A DNA stretch of 64,000 nt from Amycolatopsis sp. NBC_01488 (lineage in GTDB: Bacteria; Actinomycetota; Actinomycetes; Mycobacteriales; Pseudonocardiaceae), in NCBI RefSeq assembly GCF_036227105.1, contig NZ_CP109434.1, forward strand, positions 9,086,501 through 9,150,500, written 5' to 3'. A program made the translations under genes and the position numbers. Below, piece after piece: positions 35,188 through 43,815 of this stretch. Under the pieces are notes generated by a model. The model was not told where the DNA came from, made no database searches, and was given only the letters and a program-made list of their open reading frames with translations. Position 1 is the stretch's first letter, and each line of letters starts with the position of its first letter.

Positions 35188-36426
35188 GTGGTGCAGCCGA
35201 ATTTCCTGATCCGTCGCGCGGTCCAGCTCGGCCTCACCGCGAACGCACTCCGCCCGCTGCGGGCGCGGTCCACGACGATCCCGGCGTTCTTCGCCGGGTG
35301 GCTGACCGGCGAGCTCGCGCCCCAGTTCCTGGCTTTGACGGCCGCGGACGCTCTGGCTCACGTGGCCCGCCACGGCGTCCGCGACCGCTCGACGCAGGCC
35401 GGGCTCGCGATGGCCGCCGCGTCCGCCGCCGGGCTCACCGCGCTCATCCGGACGGGGCACGGCGCCCGTGAGGAGATCGAGAACGCGCTGACCTCGGCGT
35501 TGGGCGAGGACTACGCGGCCGAGCTGGGCCGCTCCGACCTGGGCCTGCCGTGGGGCGAGCTGGCGCTCCCGTTCCGGATGGGCGCGCCGGACGTGCGCAT
35601 CGACCGCGACATCGCCTACGCCCCGGGCGGCAAGCGGTTCCTGCTCGACGTCTACCGCCCCGCTTCGCCGGTCTCGGGGGCACCGGTGCTGCTCCAGGTC
35701 CACGGCGGCGCGTGGGTGATCGGCAACAAGGAGGAGCAGGGCCGGCCGCTGATGCGCTACCTCGCGCGTCGCGGCTGGGTGTGCGTCGCGATCAACTACC
35801 CGCTGTCCCCCACGCACCGCTGGCCGGCGCACATCGTGGCGGCGAAGCAATCACTGGCGTGGATCCGTTCGCAGATCGCCTCGTACGGCGGCGACCCGGG
35901 GTTCGTCGCGGTGACGGGCGGGTCGGCGGGCGGTCACCTCTCGGCGTTGCTGGCGCTGTCCCAGAACGACCCGGCGCTGCAGCCGGAGTTCGAGGACGTG
36001 GACACGAGCGTCCAGGCGTGCGTCCCGCACTACGGGGTGTACGACTTCGCGGCGACATCGGGATCCCGGGCGAGCCAGTACCGCCTGGAGAGCTTGATCG
36101 CCCGACGGGTGTTCGCGGCGGACCGCGACCCGGTTCGGCACCTGGACGACTACGTCGCGGCGTCCCCCTTGGACCGGATTTCTTCGGACGCACCGCCGTT
36201 CTTCGTGATCCACGGGCGAGACGACTCGCTGGTGCCGGTGCGCGAGGCGCGCGAGTTCGTCCGGCGGCTGCGGGAGAAGTCCCGGCAGCCGGTCGCGTAT
36301 GCGGAGCTGGCCGGGGCGCAGCACGCGTTCGACGTGTTCACGTCCGTACGGAGCGCGCATGTGGTGCGGGGGGTGGCGCGGTTCCTGGACTTCACTTACC
36401 ACGCTTGGAAAGCCGAGAACCGCTAG
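35188..36426 (+). CDS. lipC: LipC-like HSL-family esterase
   Basis: A 412-residue esterase of the hormone-sensitive lipase family. The oxyanion motif HGGAWVIG (about 172), nucleophile in GGSAGGHLSAL (about 249), acid in HGRDDSLVP and His in AGAQHAFDVF are in order. The N-terminal ~110 residues resemble the accessory region of mycobacterial LipC. Start is GTG 35188 or 35191. It probably releases fatty acids from lipid esters. The lipC symbol is by similarity and by linkage to the WS/DGAT gene. Confidence 0.85.
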   Translation: MVQPNFLIRRAVQLGLTANALRPLRARSTTIPAFFAGWLTGELAPQFLALTAADALAHVARHGVRDRSTQAGLAMAAASAAGLTALIRTGHGAREEIENALTSALGEDYAAELGRSDLGLPWGELALPFRMGAPDVRIDRDIAYAPGGKRFLLDVYRPASPVSGAPVLLQVHGGAWVIGNKEEQGRPLMRYLARRGWVCVAINYPLSPTHRWPAHIVAAKQSLAWIRSQIASYGGDPGFVAVTGGSAGGHLSALLALSQNDPALQPEFEDVDTSVQACVPHYGVYDFAATSGSRASQYRLESLIARRVFAADRDPVRHLDDYVAASPLDRISSDAPPFFVIHGRDDSLVPVREAREFVRRLREKSRQPVAYAELAGAQHAFDVFTSVRSAHVVRGVARFLDFTYHAWKAENR

Positions 36427-36460
36427 CGGCGACCTCGGGCGCCCCGATGTGGCGCCGGTC

Positions 36461-36570
36461 GCACCCGACGCGGCGCTCGGCGCATCCTCCGCACCCCAGC
36501 GCGGCAGTCCGCGCACCCCCGGCGACACTCGGCGCATCCCCCGCACCCAACGCGGCGTTCCGCGCACCCC
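36461..36570. repeat. imperfect ~30-bp tandem repeat, four units
   Basis: Units at 36461-36490, 36491-36520, 36521-36542 (shortened) and 36543-36570 share GCACCC-nn-CGCGGCG followed by GCGCAYCC. They fill most of the gap between the convergent LipC-like and SWIM genes. No gene is seen in this 188-base gap. A 5-bp stem with a GCAA loop follows at 36582-36595. Confidence 0.75.
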
Positions 36571-36614
36571 ACGCCAACTTTGGGCCGCAAGGCCCGGGCC
36601 AGTGGCAGCCGCGG

Positions 36615-37772
36615 TCAGTACGCCAGGTCTACCGCGCTCGCCGACGGTGGGCCGTCCAAGCGCCACTCCGTTCCCGCTCGGATGAAGCGGTACCAGCGGG
36701 CGTCGCGGCCGTAGCGCAGCTGTAAATCCCCTTGAGTGAGGCGGTTGCGCCAGACTTTCGGCGTTCCCGGCAGCCCCGCCTCGGTCAGGATCGCCTGAGC
36801 TTCGGCCAACGGGCCCGGGCCCGGCTGCCACGGCTCCCGCAGGGCCGCCAGGCCGCCGCGGCCGGCTTCGCGCCAGGCCTCCGCCCAGCGGGCCAGGTCG
36901 CGCGGGGGCACTCCCGCCGCCGTGGCCAGGGCCGCCGTCTCCGCGCCGGAGCGTGGTGCCGCCCGGCGGGCGAGGTCCTCCTCGAACGTCAGCTCCGCCG
37001 CCGTCGCGCCGGCCGTCAGCAGGTCGCGCGCCAGGGATGCCGCGTCGGCCGCGAGCACGGACAGCGCGGCCGCCGTCCAGCCCGTGCTCGGGGGTGGGTC
37101 GAGGTCCAGGACCGCCGGTCGCCCGGCCACCCTCGGCGGCGGGGGCAGCGCCGGGATCGCGCCCGGGCGTCGCGCGTAGGCCGCCTTCGGGGTCAGGCCC
37201 TCGTCCACGCGCTTCGGCAGCTTCGGCTTCTCCCCCCGCGGTGAGCGGCGGGCCCGGAGCTCGGCCAGGACGTCCGCCCGCGGACGCCCGCGCAGCAGGA
37301 ACAGCGTGAACGGATCGCGGTCGACCTCGTCGGCGACCAGGTAGTACACCGCGGCGACGTGCTTGCACGGGTTCGCCGAGTCCGGGCAGGAGCACCGCGG
37401 CCGCAGGTCGCCCGGGCCGGGCAGCAAATCGGCGCCCGCTTCGCGAGCCTGCTCGGCGAGCGCACCCGGCAGCTCGCCGTCGAGCAGCGCGGCCGCGTGG
37501 CCGAGCTGGGTGCCGACCACGCCGAGCAGCGTGTCCCACTCGCCGTCGGTGAAGGTGCGCATCGTGATGGTCACCTTGTACGGCTGCGGACGGCTGCCGC
37601 GCACGCGCGCCGTCATCTCGCCGGCACCGAAGTGCAGCTCGCTGACCGTGCCCTTGCGCGCGTAGGTCCGCCCGCGGGGCAGCCGGTTCGGGTCGAGCTT
37701 CGCGCGCTGCTCCAGCGCGTCGACCCAGGCGCGGCCCCACCACGTGCGGCCGAAGTTCCGCCTCGGAGGCAT
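36615..37772 (-). CDS. SWIM zinc-finger protein
   Basis: A 385-residue protein (ATG 37772, overlapping the helicase stop). The SWIM motif CSCPDSANPCKHVAAVYY (about 135-152; CxCx7CxH) is intact. An N-terminal MPPRRNFGRTWWGRAWVDALE is typical of the actinobacterial SWIM family. The C-terminal half is Ala-rich and helical. SWIM fingers bind DNA or proteins. The recurrent pairing with a SNF2 ATPase suggests that the two form one DNA-remodelling or repair complex, of unknown role. Confidence 0.88.
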   Translation of the reverse strand: MPPRRNFGRTWWGRAWVDALEQRAKLDPNRLPRGRTYARKGTVSELHFGAGEMTARVRGSRPQPYKVTITMRTFTDGEWDTLLGVVGTQLGHAAALLDGELPGALAEQAREAGADLLPGPGDLRPRCSCPDSANPCKHVAAVYYLVADEVDRDPFTLFLLRGRPRADVLAELRARRSPRGEKPKLPKRVDEGLTPKAAYARRPGAIPALPPPPRVAGRPAVLDLDPPPSTGWTAAALSVLAADAASLARDLLTAGATAAELTFEEDLARRAAPRSGAETAALATAAGVPPRDLARWAEAWREAGRGGLAALREPWQPGPGPLAEAQAILTEAGLPGTPKVWRNRLTQGDLQLRYGRDARWYRFIRAGTEWRLDGPPSASAVDLAY

Positions 37773-40636
37773 CACCCGCTCCCGAGGCGGACCAGGTCGG
37801 CCAGCTCGTCGTCGGAGAGCTCGGTGATCCAGTCCTCCCCCGCGCCGACGATCGACTCGGCCAGCCCGCGCTTCTTCTCCAGGACCTGCGCGATCCGCTC
37901 TTCCAAGGTGCCTTCGGCGATCAGCCGGTGGACCTGGACCGGCCGGTCCTGGCCGATGCGGTACGCGCGGTCGGTGGCCTGGTCCTCGACGGCCGGGTTC
38001 CACCAGCGGTCGTAGTGGATCACGTGGGTGGCGCGGGTCAGGTTGAGCCCGACGCCGCCCGCCTTGAGCGAGAGCAGGAACACCGGGATCTCACCGGCCT
38101 GGAACCGGTCGACCATGTCCTGGCGTTTCGCCGGCGAACTTTCGCCTGAGAGCAGTTCGGTGGGCAGGCCGCGTTCGGTCAGGCGTCGCTCGAGCAGCCG
38201 GCAGAGCTGGACGTACTGGCTGAACACGAGAACGCTCTCGCCCTCGTCGAGGATGACGTCGACGAGCTCTTCGAACGCGGCGAGCTTGCCGGACCGGCCG
38301 GTGAGCGCGCCGTGCGGCTCCTTGAGGAACTGGGCCGGGTGGTTGCAGATCTGCTTGAGCTCGGTGAGCAGCCGCAGGACCTGACCGCGCCGTTCGATGC
38401 CCTGTTTCTCACGGATCTCGGCGAGGTTTTCCCGCACGACGGCTTCGTAGAGCGTGGTCTGCTCGGCGGTGAGCGGGACGAACCGGTCGGTTTCGGTCTT
38501 GGGCGGCAGCTCCGGGGCGATGTCCGGGTCGGACTTGCGCCGCCGTAGCAGGAAAGGCCGGACGGTGGCGGCCAGCCGTTCGGTGACGGCCTTGTCGCGG
38601 TCACGCTCGATCGGGCGCGCGACGGTACGGCGGAAGCGGTCGAGCGGACCGAGCAGCCCCGGCGTCGTCCAGTCCACAATGGACCACAGTTCGGTGAGCC
38701 GGTTCTCGACGGGGGTGCCGGTCAGCGCGACCTTCGCGCGGGCAGGGATCTGGCGGAGTTCCTTGGCCGTGGCGGACAGCGGGTTCTTGACGTGCTGCGC
38801 CTCGTCCGCGGCGACCAACCCCCAGTCCACTTCGGACAGTGTCTCGCGATCGCGGCGCAGGACGCCGTAAGTGGCGAGGACGACCTCGTCGCGCGCGAGG
38901 TCGTCGAGGTGGCGGCGGCCGCCGTGGAACCGGCGGACGGGGATGCCGGGGGCGAAGCGGGCGAACTCGCGTTCCCAGTTGCCGAGGAGAGAGGTCGGGC
39001 AGAGCACCAGGGTCGGCCCGCCGGCCGACGACGAAGTTTCGAGAGCATTGCCTGGCACCGGCTCGGCATTGGAGGCGCTCTCTGCCGCGCCGACCGACAC
39101 TGCACCTGCGGGGGGCTCGGCAACGGCCGCGAGCGCTCGCCGGTGCAGATGCAGGGCGATCAGCTGGATCGTCTTGCCCAGCCCCATGTCGTCGGCCAGG
39201 CAGGCACCCAGCCCGAGGCCGGTCATCGTGGCCAGCCAGGCCAGTCCCGCCTGCTGGTACGGCCGCAACGTCGCCTCCAGCCCCGGCGGGACCGCGATCG
39301 CGCCGCCCGTGCGGTCGCGGATCCGCTCGGCCAGCTCGCCCAGCACCGGCGGCGCCGCGAACTCCACGCGTTCGCCGTCCAGCTCCAGCTCGCCGGTGAG
39401 CGCCGCCGCCAGTGCCTCGCCCGCGTCCAGCTTGCGAGTCCGCGTACGCACCCGCGCGAGCAGCTGCGGGTCCACGCGCACCCACTGGCCGCGCAGGCGG
39501 ACCAAGGGCCGCTTGGCCTCGGCCAGCGCCGCCACCTCCGCCTCCGTCAGCTGCTCGCCGCCCAGGCTCAGCTGCCACCGGAACTCCAGCAGGCTCTTCA
39601 GCGCGAACTCCGCCTCCGTGACGCTCGCCGGCGCCTGGGTCGCGCTCGCCTTCGCCTTCACCTCGCCGGCGAACAGCCCCTTCGCCCAGAGCACCTCGAT
39701 GCCGGCGCCGCCGAGGTCGCGGCTGCCGTCGGTGAGCAGGTCGACGACGTCGTCGTCGGTCAGCGGCAGCTCCGCGGGCGCCGGTTGCGCCAGCACCCGG
39801 CCCAGTGGCTCCCACGCCCGCGCGCCGCGCCGCAACCCGAGCAGCAGCTGCGTCTCGACCTGGTCGCCGAGGCGGCTCAGGACCGCGTCCGGCGCGTCCC
39901 ACAGCGTCGCCGCCTCCACGACCAGGCTCGGCTCAGCCATGCTGCGGACCGCCAGCACCCCGGCGAACGAGTCCTCGCCCCGGCCCTCGACCCGCAGCAG
40001 CACCTGGACGCCGCGGGGTTCGCGGGCCTCCAGCTCGGCCAGCCAGGCCGCGCCGTCCGGGCCGAGCAGCGCCGGTTCGCGCGCCGCGAACGCCGGGTCG
40101 CCCGCCCCGACCGGCGCCGCCGGGCTGCGCGCCAGCAGGTCGGCCGTCGCGTCCCAGAGCGCGCGGACCAGGGAGTCCGGCGAGTGGAGACGGATGCGTT
40201 TCAGCCCGGTCAGCGGCAGCGCGTACGCCTCCGGCGGCAGGGCACCGGCCAGGCCGCGCAGCAGCTCCTCGTCGGCCGCGTCCAACGGCCCGATCCGCCA
40301 CGCCGCCGCCCCGGCCGGCGAGACGGCGGGCCGCAGCCGTCCGCGTGCGACGAGGTTCACCCCGGCGTTGACGGCGGCCGACCACGCCGCGACCGCCGGG
40401 CTGGCCTCCTCCCCCGCCGCGAGCAGCCGGGGCAGCGCGCGTTCGAGCGGGACGAGCTCGGCGTCGACCTTCGTCCGCGCGAACTTCGCTCCGCGGGGCA
40501 GCACGAGCTCGATCGTGGTCTCGCCGGCCACGTCGTCGCCCCACAAGGCCAGCACGCCGTCCCGCGGGGGATCCGCGGGAAGGTAGGTGGCCCGGGTGTC
40601 TGCGCTGAACTCCACGACGGCAACGCTAGAACACAC
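37772..40636 (-). CDS. SNF2-family DEAD/DEAH ATPase (helicase-like)
   Basis: A 954-residue SF2 ATPase. An N-terminal ~430-residue actinobacterial SNF2-associated domain precedes Walker A DDMGLGKTIQ (about 488), the ADEAQHVKN box II and TGTPVENRLTELWS. The C-terminal helicase half has VFSQYVQLC, LKAGGVGLNLTRA and YDRWWNPAVEDQATDRAYRIGQ. GTG 40636 or 40615 could be the start. A low-complexity insertion (PPAGAVSVGAAESASNAEPV) sits between motif I and Ia. It is coupled to the SWIM gene. Such pairs are widespread in actinomycetes but functionally undefined. Confidence 0.92.
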   Translation of the reverse strand: MCSSVAVVEFSADTRATYLPADPPRDGVLALWGDDVAGETTIELVLPRGAKFARTKVDAELVPLERALPRLLAAGEEASPAVAAWSAAVNAGVNLVARGRLRPAVSPAGAAAWRIGPLDAADEELLRGLAGALPPEAYALPLTGLKRIRLHSPDSLVRALWDATADLLARSPAAPVGAGDPAFAAREPALLGPDGAAWLAELEAREPRGVQVLLRVEGRGEDSFAGVLAVRSMAEPSLVVEAATLWDAPDAVLSRLGDQVETQLLLGLRRGARAWEPLGRVLAQPAPAELPLTDDDVVDLLTDGSRDLGGAGIEVLWAKGLFAGEVKAKASATQAPASVTEAEFALKSLLEFRWQLSLGGEQLTEAEVAALAEAKRPLVRLRGQWVRVDPQLLARVRTRTRKLDAGEALAAALTGELELDGERVEFAAPPVLGELAERIRDRTGGAIAVPPGLEATLRPYQQAGLAWLATMTGLGLGACLADDMGLGKTIQLIALHLHRRALAAVAEPPAGAVSVGAAESASNAEPVPGNALETSSSAGGPTLVLCPTSLLGNWEREFARFAPGIPVRRFHGGRRHLDDLARDEVVLATYGVLRRDRETLSEVDWGLVAADEAQHVKNPLSATAKELRQIPARAKVALTGTPVENRLTELWSIVDWTTPGLLGPLDRFRRTVARPIERDRDKAVTERLAATVRPFLLRRRKSDPDIAPELPPKTETDRFVPLTAEQTTLYEAVVRENLAEIREKQGIERRGQVLRLLTELKQICNHPAQFLKEPHGALTGRSGKLAAFEELVDVILDEGESVLVFSQYVQLCRLLERRLTERGLPTELLSGESSPAKRQDMVDRFQAGEIPVFLLSLKAGGVGLNLTRATHVIHYDRWWNPAVEDQATDRAYRIGQDRPVQVHRLIAEGTLEERIAQVLEKKRGLAESIVGAGEDWITELSDDELADLVRLGSG

Positions 40637-40718
40637 CCCCGACAGTTTCGGCCCGAGGGGCGCGAACGGTCCTTTCGCGCCGCTTCCGCACCCCGGCTCC
40701 GCGTGCTCCGGACCGTGA

Positions 40719-40866
40719 CTCGCGTGATCAGAGACGTGACTCGCGTGATCAGAAGCGGAACTCGCGTGATCAGAGACGCGACTCGCGTGACTGGAGGCGT
40801 AACTCGCGTGATTGGAGGGGCATCTCGCGTGATTGGCGGGGCATCTCGCGTGATTGGCGGGGCATC
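40719..40866. repeat. 21-bp repeat array B, seven units
   Basis: The string CTCGCGTGA recurs at 40719, 40740, 40761, 40782, 40803, 40824 and 40845, an exact 21-base period. Units drift from a GATCAGAGAC version at the left to GATTGGAGGGG and GATTGGCGGGG at the right. The array fills the gap between the SNF2 start and the FadE34-like stop. It belongs to the same family as array A (8185-8314). Confidence 0.93.
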
Positions 40867-42925
40867 AGCCGCGGGGCAGGCCCAGCAGGCGTTCCGCCGT
40901 CAGTGAACGCAGGACCTGCGTCGTCCCGCCCGCGATGGACAGGCAGCGGGTCAGCAGGAATTCGTGTTGTGCCGGGCTGCCCGCGACCAGCGCACCCGCG
41001 CCCGCCAGCTCCAGGGCGAACTCGGCGACGTCCTGCCGGTGCTGCACCCCGAGCAGCTTCCGCACACTCGATTCCGCGCCCGGGTCCTGCCCGCCGAGCC
41101 GCCGCAACGCCGCCCGCAGATCCAGCACCGAACCCGCCACCCCGTCGGCGACCAGCGAACCGAGCCGGTCCAAGGCGACGTCGTCCAGCGCGGCAGCGTC
41201 CACTGTGGACATCAGCGACTGGACGCTCTCCCCCACCGCGGACCCGCTCCCGATGGCCACCCGCTCGTTGGCGAGGGTCGTGCGCGCCAGCCGCCAGCCC
41301 CCGCCCGGCGTGCCGACGACGTCGGCGTCCGGGACGAACACGTCGTCGAGGAACACCTCGTTGAACACGGCTTCCCCGGTGATCTCGCGCAGCGGGCGGG
41401 TCGTGATGCCCTCGGCGCGCATGTCGACCAGGAAGTACGTGATCCCCTGGTGCTTGGGCACGTCCGGGTCGGTGCGCGCCAGGCAGATCCCCCAGTCGGC
41501 TTCGCGGGCGAGCGACGTCCACACCTTCTGCCCGGTCAGCCGCCAGCCGCCGTCGACGCGCCGGGCCGCCGTCCGCAGCGCGGCCAGGTCGGACCCCGCG
41601 CCGGGCTCGCTGAACAGCTGGCACCACGTGATTTCACCCCGAAGGGTGGCCTTGGCGAAGCGAGCACGCTGCTCGTCGCTGCCGTGCTCGAGGATCGTCG
41701 GCACCGCCCACGCCCCGATCACCAGGTCCGGACGGCGGATGTCGGCGGCCGCCAGCGCGCCGTCGATCCGCAGCTGCGCCGCGGCGTCGGCGTCCCGGCC
41801 GTACGGCGACGGCCAGTGCGGGGCCAGCAATCCGGCGTCGGCCAAAGCCACCCGCCGTTCCTCCGCGGGCAGCGCCGCGATCCGCGCCACCTCGTCCCGC
41901 AACGCGGCGTCGTCCCCGACGTCGACGCCCAAGGTGCGTTCGGTCCCGGCGAGAGCCAGTGAAGCCGCCTGACGCCGCCACGGCCCGGAGCCGCCGAGCC
42001 ACTGCCGCAGTGCCACGGCCCGCCGCAGGTACAGGTGTGCGTCGTGCTCCCAGGTGAAGCCGATGCCGCCGAGGACCTGGACGCAGTCCTTCGCGTTGGC
42101 GACGGCCGCGTCGAGGGCGACGGCGGCCGCGCTCGCCACCGAAAGCGGGTGCCGCCCGGAAGCCGCGTCCCACGCCAGCGCTTCGGCCGCTTCGGCGCGG
42201 CAGAGCATTTCGGCGCACAGGTGCTTGATCGCCTGGAAGCCGCCGATGGGCTTGCCGAACTGCTCGCGGACCTTCGCGTACTCGACGGCGACGGTCAGGC
42301 AGCGACGCGCCACTCCCGCCGCCTCGGCCGAAGCCAGGGTCGCCGCCAGCGGCACGACCGGCGGCAGGGTCAGCAGGTCGGCACGGATGCCGGAGAACCG
42401 GACGCGCGCCAGCGGGCGCGAGAAGTCGAACGCCTCCAGCGGCTCGACGGTCACCCCGGGCGTCCCCGGCGCGAGCAGCACGTGGCCGCCGCCGACCGGC
42501 ACCACCAACCAGGATCCGGGGGTGGCTCCCGGCGCCGGCCCGCTGACGCCGTCGTCGAGCGACACCTCGTCGAGCAGCACCGCCACCGCGGCCTCCCCCT
42601 CGGCGACCGCTGCGAGCAGTTCCTTCGCCTCGGGCACCTCCGCCAGCAGGAGGCCGCCGAGCGCGGTACCGAGCACTGGACCGGGAACGAGTTCTTCGGC
42701 CGCGGCGGCCAGTCCGGCGGCGAGGTCGGCGAGGGTCCCGTCGGCGCCGCCGGCCGCGGCGGGCAGCGCGACGCCGAACAGCCCGAGCCCGGCGAAGCCC
42801 GCGGGCACCCCGGCGCCCGGCCCGGTTTCCGCCGCACGCACCGCTTCTCGCGGGTGGTGCGCGGCGGACCAGGCGTGGATCGCCTCGGCCAGCGCGGCCT
42901 GTTCCTCGGTGAGCGCGACCGGCAT
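40865..42925 (-). CDS. fadE34: two-domain acyl-CoA dehydrogenase, FadE34/ChsE3-like
   Basis: A 686-residue protein with two acyl-CoA dehydrogenase modules in tandem. The first contains VAVEYAKVREQFGKPIGGFQAI and VQVLGGIGFTWEHDAHLYLR; the second contains CQLFSEPGAGSDLAALRTAA, KVWTSLAREADWGICLART and a C-terminal LSIAGGTTQVLRSLTAERLLG. The double-length architecture and position divergent from kstR match M. tuberculosis FadE34 (Rv3573c), which acts on the C24 steroid side chain. ATG 42925 was chosen behind GAGGAGGG. A KstR operator lies about 140 bases upstream. Confidence 0.87.
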   Translation of the reverse strand: MPVALTEEQAALAEAIHAWSAAHHPREAVRAAETGPGAGVPAGFAGLGLFGVALPAAAGGADGTLADLAAGLAAAAEELVPGPVLGTALGGLLLAEVPEAKELLAAVAEGEAAVAVLLDEVSLDDGVSGPAPGATPGSWLVVPVGGGHVLLAPGTPGVTVEPLEAFDFSRPLARVRFSGIRADLLTLPPVVPLAATLASAEAAGVARRCLTVAVEYAKVREQFGKPIGGFQAIKHLCAEMLCRAEAAEALAWDAASGRHPLSVASAAAVALDAAVANAKDCVQVLGGIGFTWEHDAHLYLRRAVALRQWLGGSGPWRRQAASLALAGTERTLGVDVGDDAALRDEVARIAALPAEERRVALADAGLLAPHWPSPYGRDADAAAQLRIDGALAAADIRRPDLVIGAWAVPTILEHGSDEQRARFAKATLRGEITWCQLFSEPGAGSDLAALRTAARRVDGGWRLTGQKVWTSLAREADWGICLARTDPDVPKHQGITYFLVDMRAEGITTRPLREITGEAVFNEVFLDDVFVPDADVVGTPGGGWRLARTTLANERVAIGSGSAVGESVQSLMSTVDAAALDDVALDRLGSLVADGVAGSVLDLRAALRRLGGQDPGAESSVRKLLGVQHRQDVAEFALELAGAGALVAGSPAQHEFLLTRCLSIAGGTTQVLRSLTAERLLGLPRG

Positions 42926-43066
42926 GGGCCCTCCTCGCGGTACGGGACTGTGTCGGCTGTTGCCGATCCGGACGGCAGTCACGGCGGAACGGGTGCCGGT
43001 GAGCGGGTGGGCTCGGGAACCGTCTCCGCCTGCTTTCGGCCGGATCGGCAATGCTACTCGCAAGTG

Positions 43067-43080
43067 TAGAACGTGTTACA
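43067..43080. promoter_or_regulatory. KstR-type operator, fadE34 side
   Basis: TAGAACGTGTTACA is a perfect T-nn-AAC-nn-GTT-nn-A site between the divergent fadE34-like and kstR genes. Confidence 0.88.
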
Positions 43081-43143
43081 GTTTTTCGGCCAGCGGGTCA
43101 GTTGTTGAACGTTTCGCCAGGACAGGTACTCTACGTCGTGAAC

Positions 43144-43157
43144 TGGAACAAGTTCCG
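43144..43157. promoter_or_regulatory. KstR-type operator, kstR side (autoregulation)
   Basis: TGGAACAAGTTCCG matches T-nn-AAC-nn-GTT except the final base and ends 12 bases before the kstR ATG, where bound repressor would block kstR transcription. Confidence 0.8.
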
Positions 43158-43169
43158 AAGGACGGGGGA

Positions 43170-43808
43170 ATGCCGATGCCCGGCAAAGCCAAGGCGCCGG
43201 CGAAGGCACGCGGGAACGGCCTGAGCGCGATCGGCGCCGACGAGCTCGGCTCCGCCGCCCAGCGCGACCGCCGACGCCGGATCATCGACGCCACCCTCGC
43301 GCTCGCCTCCAAGGGCGGCTACGACGCCGTGCAGATGCGGGCCGTCGCCGAGAAGGCCGACGTCGCACTGGGCACGCTGTACCGGTACTTCCCCTCGAAG
43401 ATCCACCTGCTCGTCTCCGGTCTCGCGCGCGAATTCGAGCGCGCGCAGGAGAAGCTCGAGCGCCAGGCGATCCCCGGCGAGACGCCGGCCGAGCGGCTGA
43501 TGTTCGTCCTCGGCCGCAACACCCGGCTGATGCAGCGCGACCCGCACCTGACCGAGGCGATGGTGCGGGCGTTCATGTTCGCCGACACCTCCGCCGCGGC
43601 CGAGGTGGAGCAGGTCGGACGGCTGATGGAGAACATGTTCGCCCAGGCGATGGGCATCTCCGACCCGACCGAGGCCGACCGCGACATCTTCCACGTCGTC
43701 GCGGACGTCTGGATGGCGAACCTGGTGGCCTGGGTGACCCGCCGCGCCTCGGCCGCCGACGTCGCCAACCGCCTCGAGCTGTCGGTGCACCTGCTGCTGG
43801 ACAAGTAG
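43170..43808 (+). CDS. kstR: TetR-family steroid regulator KstR
   Basis: A 212-residue TetR repressor (ATG 43170 behind GGGGGA). The N-terminal arm is long and basic. The helix-turn-helix RRIIDATLALASKGGYDAVQ with VALGTLYRYFPSKIHLL is clear. The C-terminal ligand domain includes RDPHLTEAMVRAFMFAD. It is divergent from the FadE34-like gene exactly as Rv3574/Rv3573c, and KstR-type operators are found throughout the island. It should be released by CoA thioesters of steroid intermediates (known for M. tuberculosis KstR). Confidence 0.93.
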   Translation: MPMPGKAKAPAKARGNGLSAIGADELGSAAQRDRRRRIIDATLALASKGGYDAVQMRAVAEKADVALGTLYRYFPSKIHLLVSGLAREFERAQEKLERQAIPGETPAERLMFVLGRNTRLMQRDPHLTEAMVRAFMFADTSAAAEVEQVGRLMENMFAQAMGISDPTEADRDIFHVVADVWMANLVAWVTRRASAADVANRLELSVHLLLDK

Positions 43809-43815
43809 CCGCCGG

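Noticed and set aside
40719..40866. Array B as a coding repeat extension of the upstream gene
   Set aside because: A minus-strand frame through it gives 7-residue repeats (MPRQSRE), but it is not the frame of the dehydrogenase, whose stop lies at the array border.
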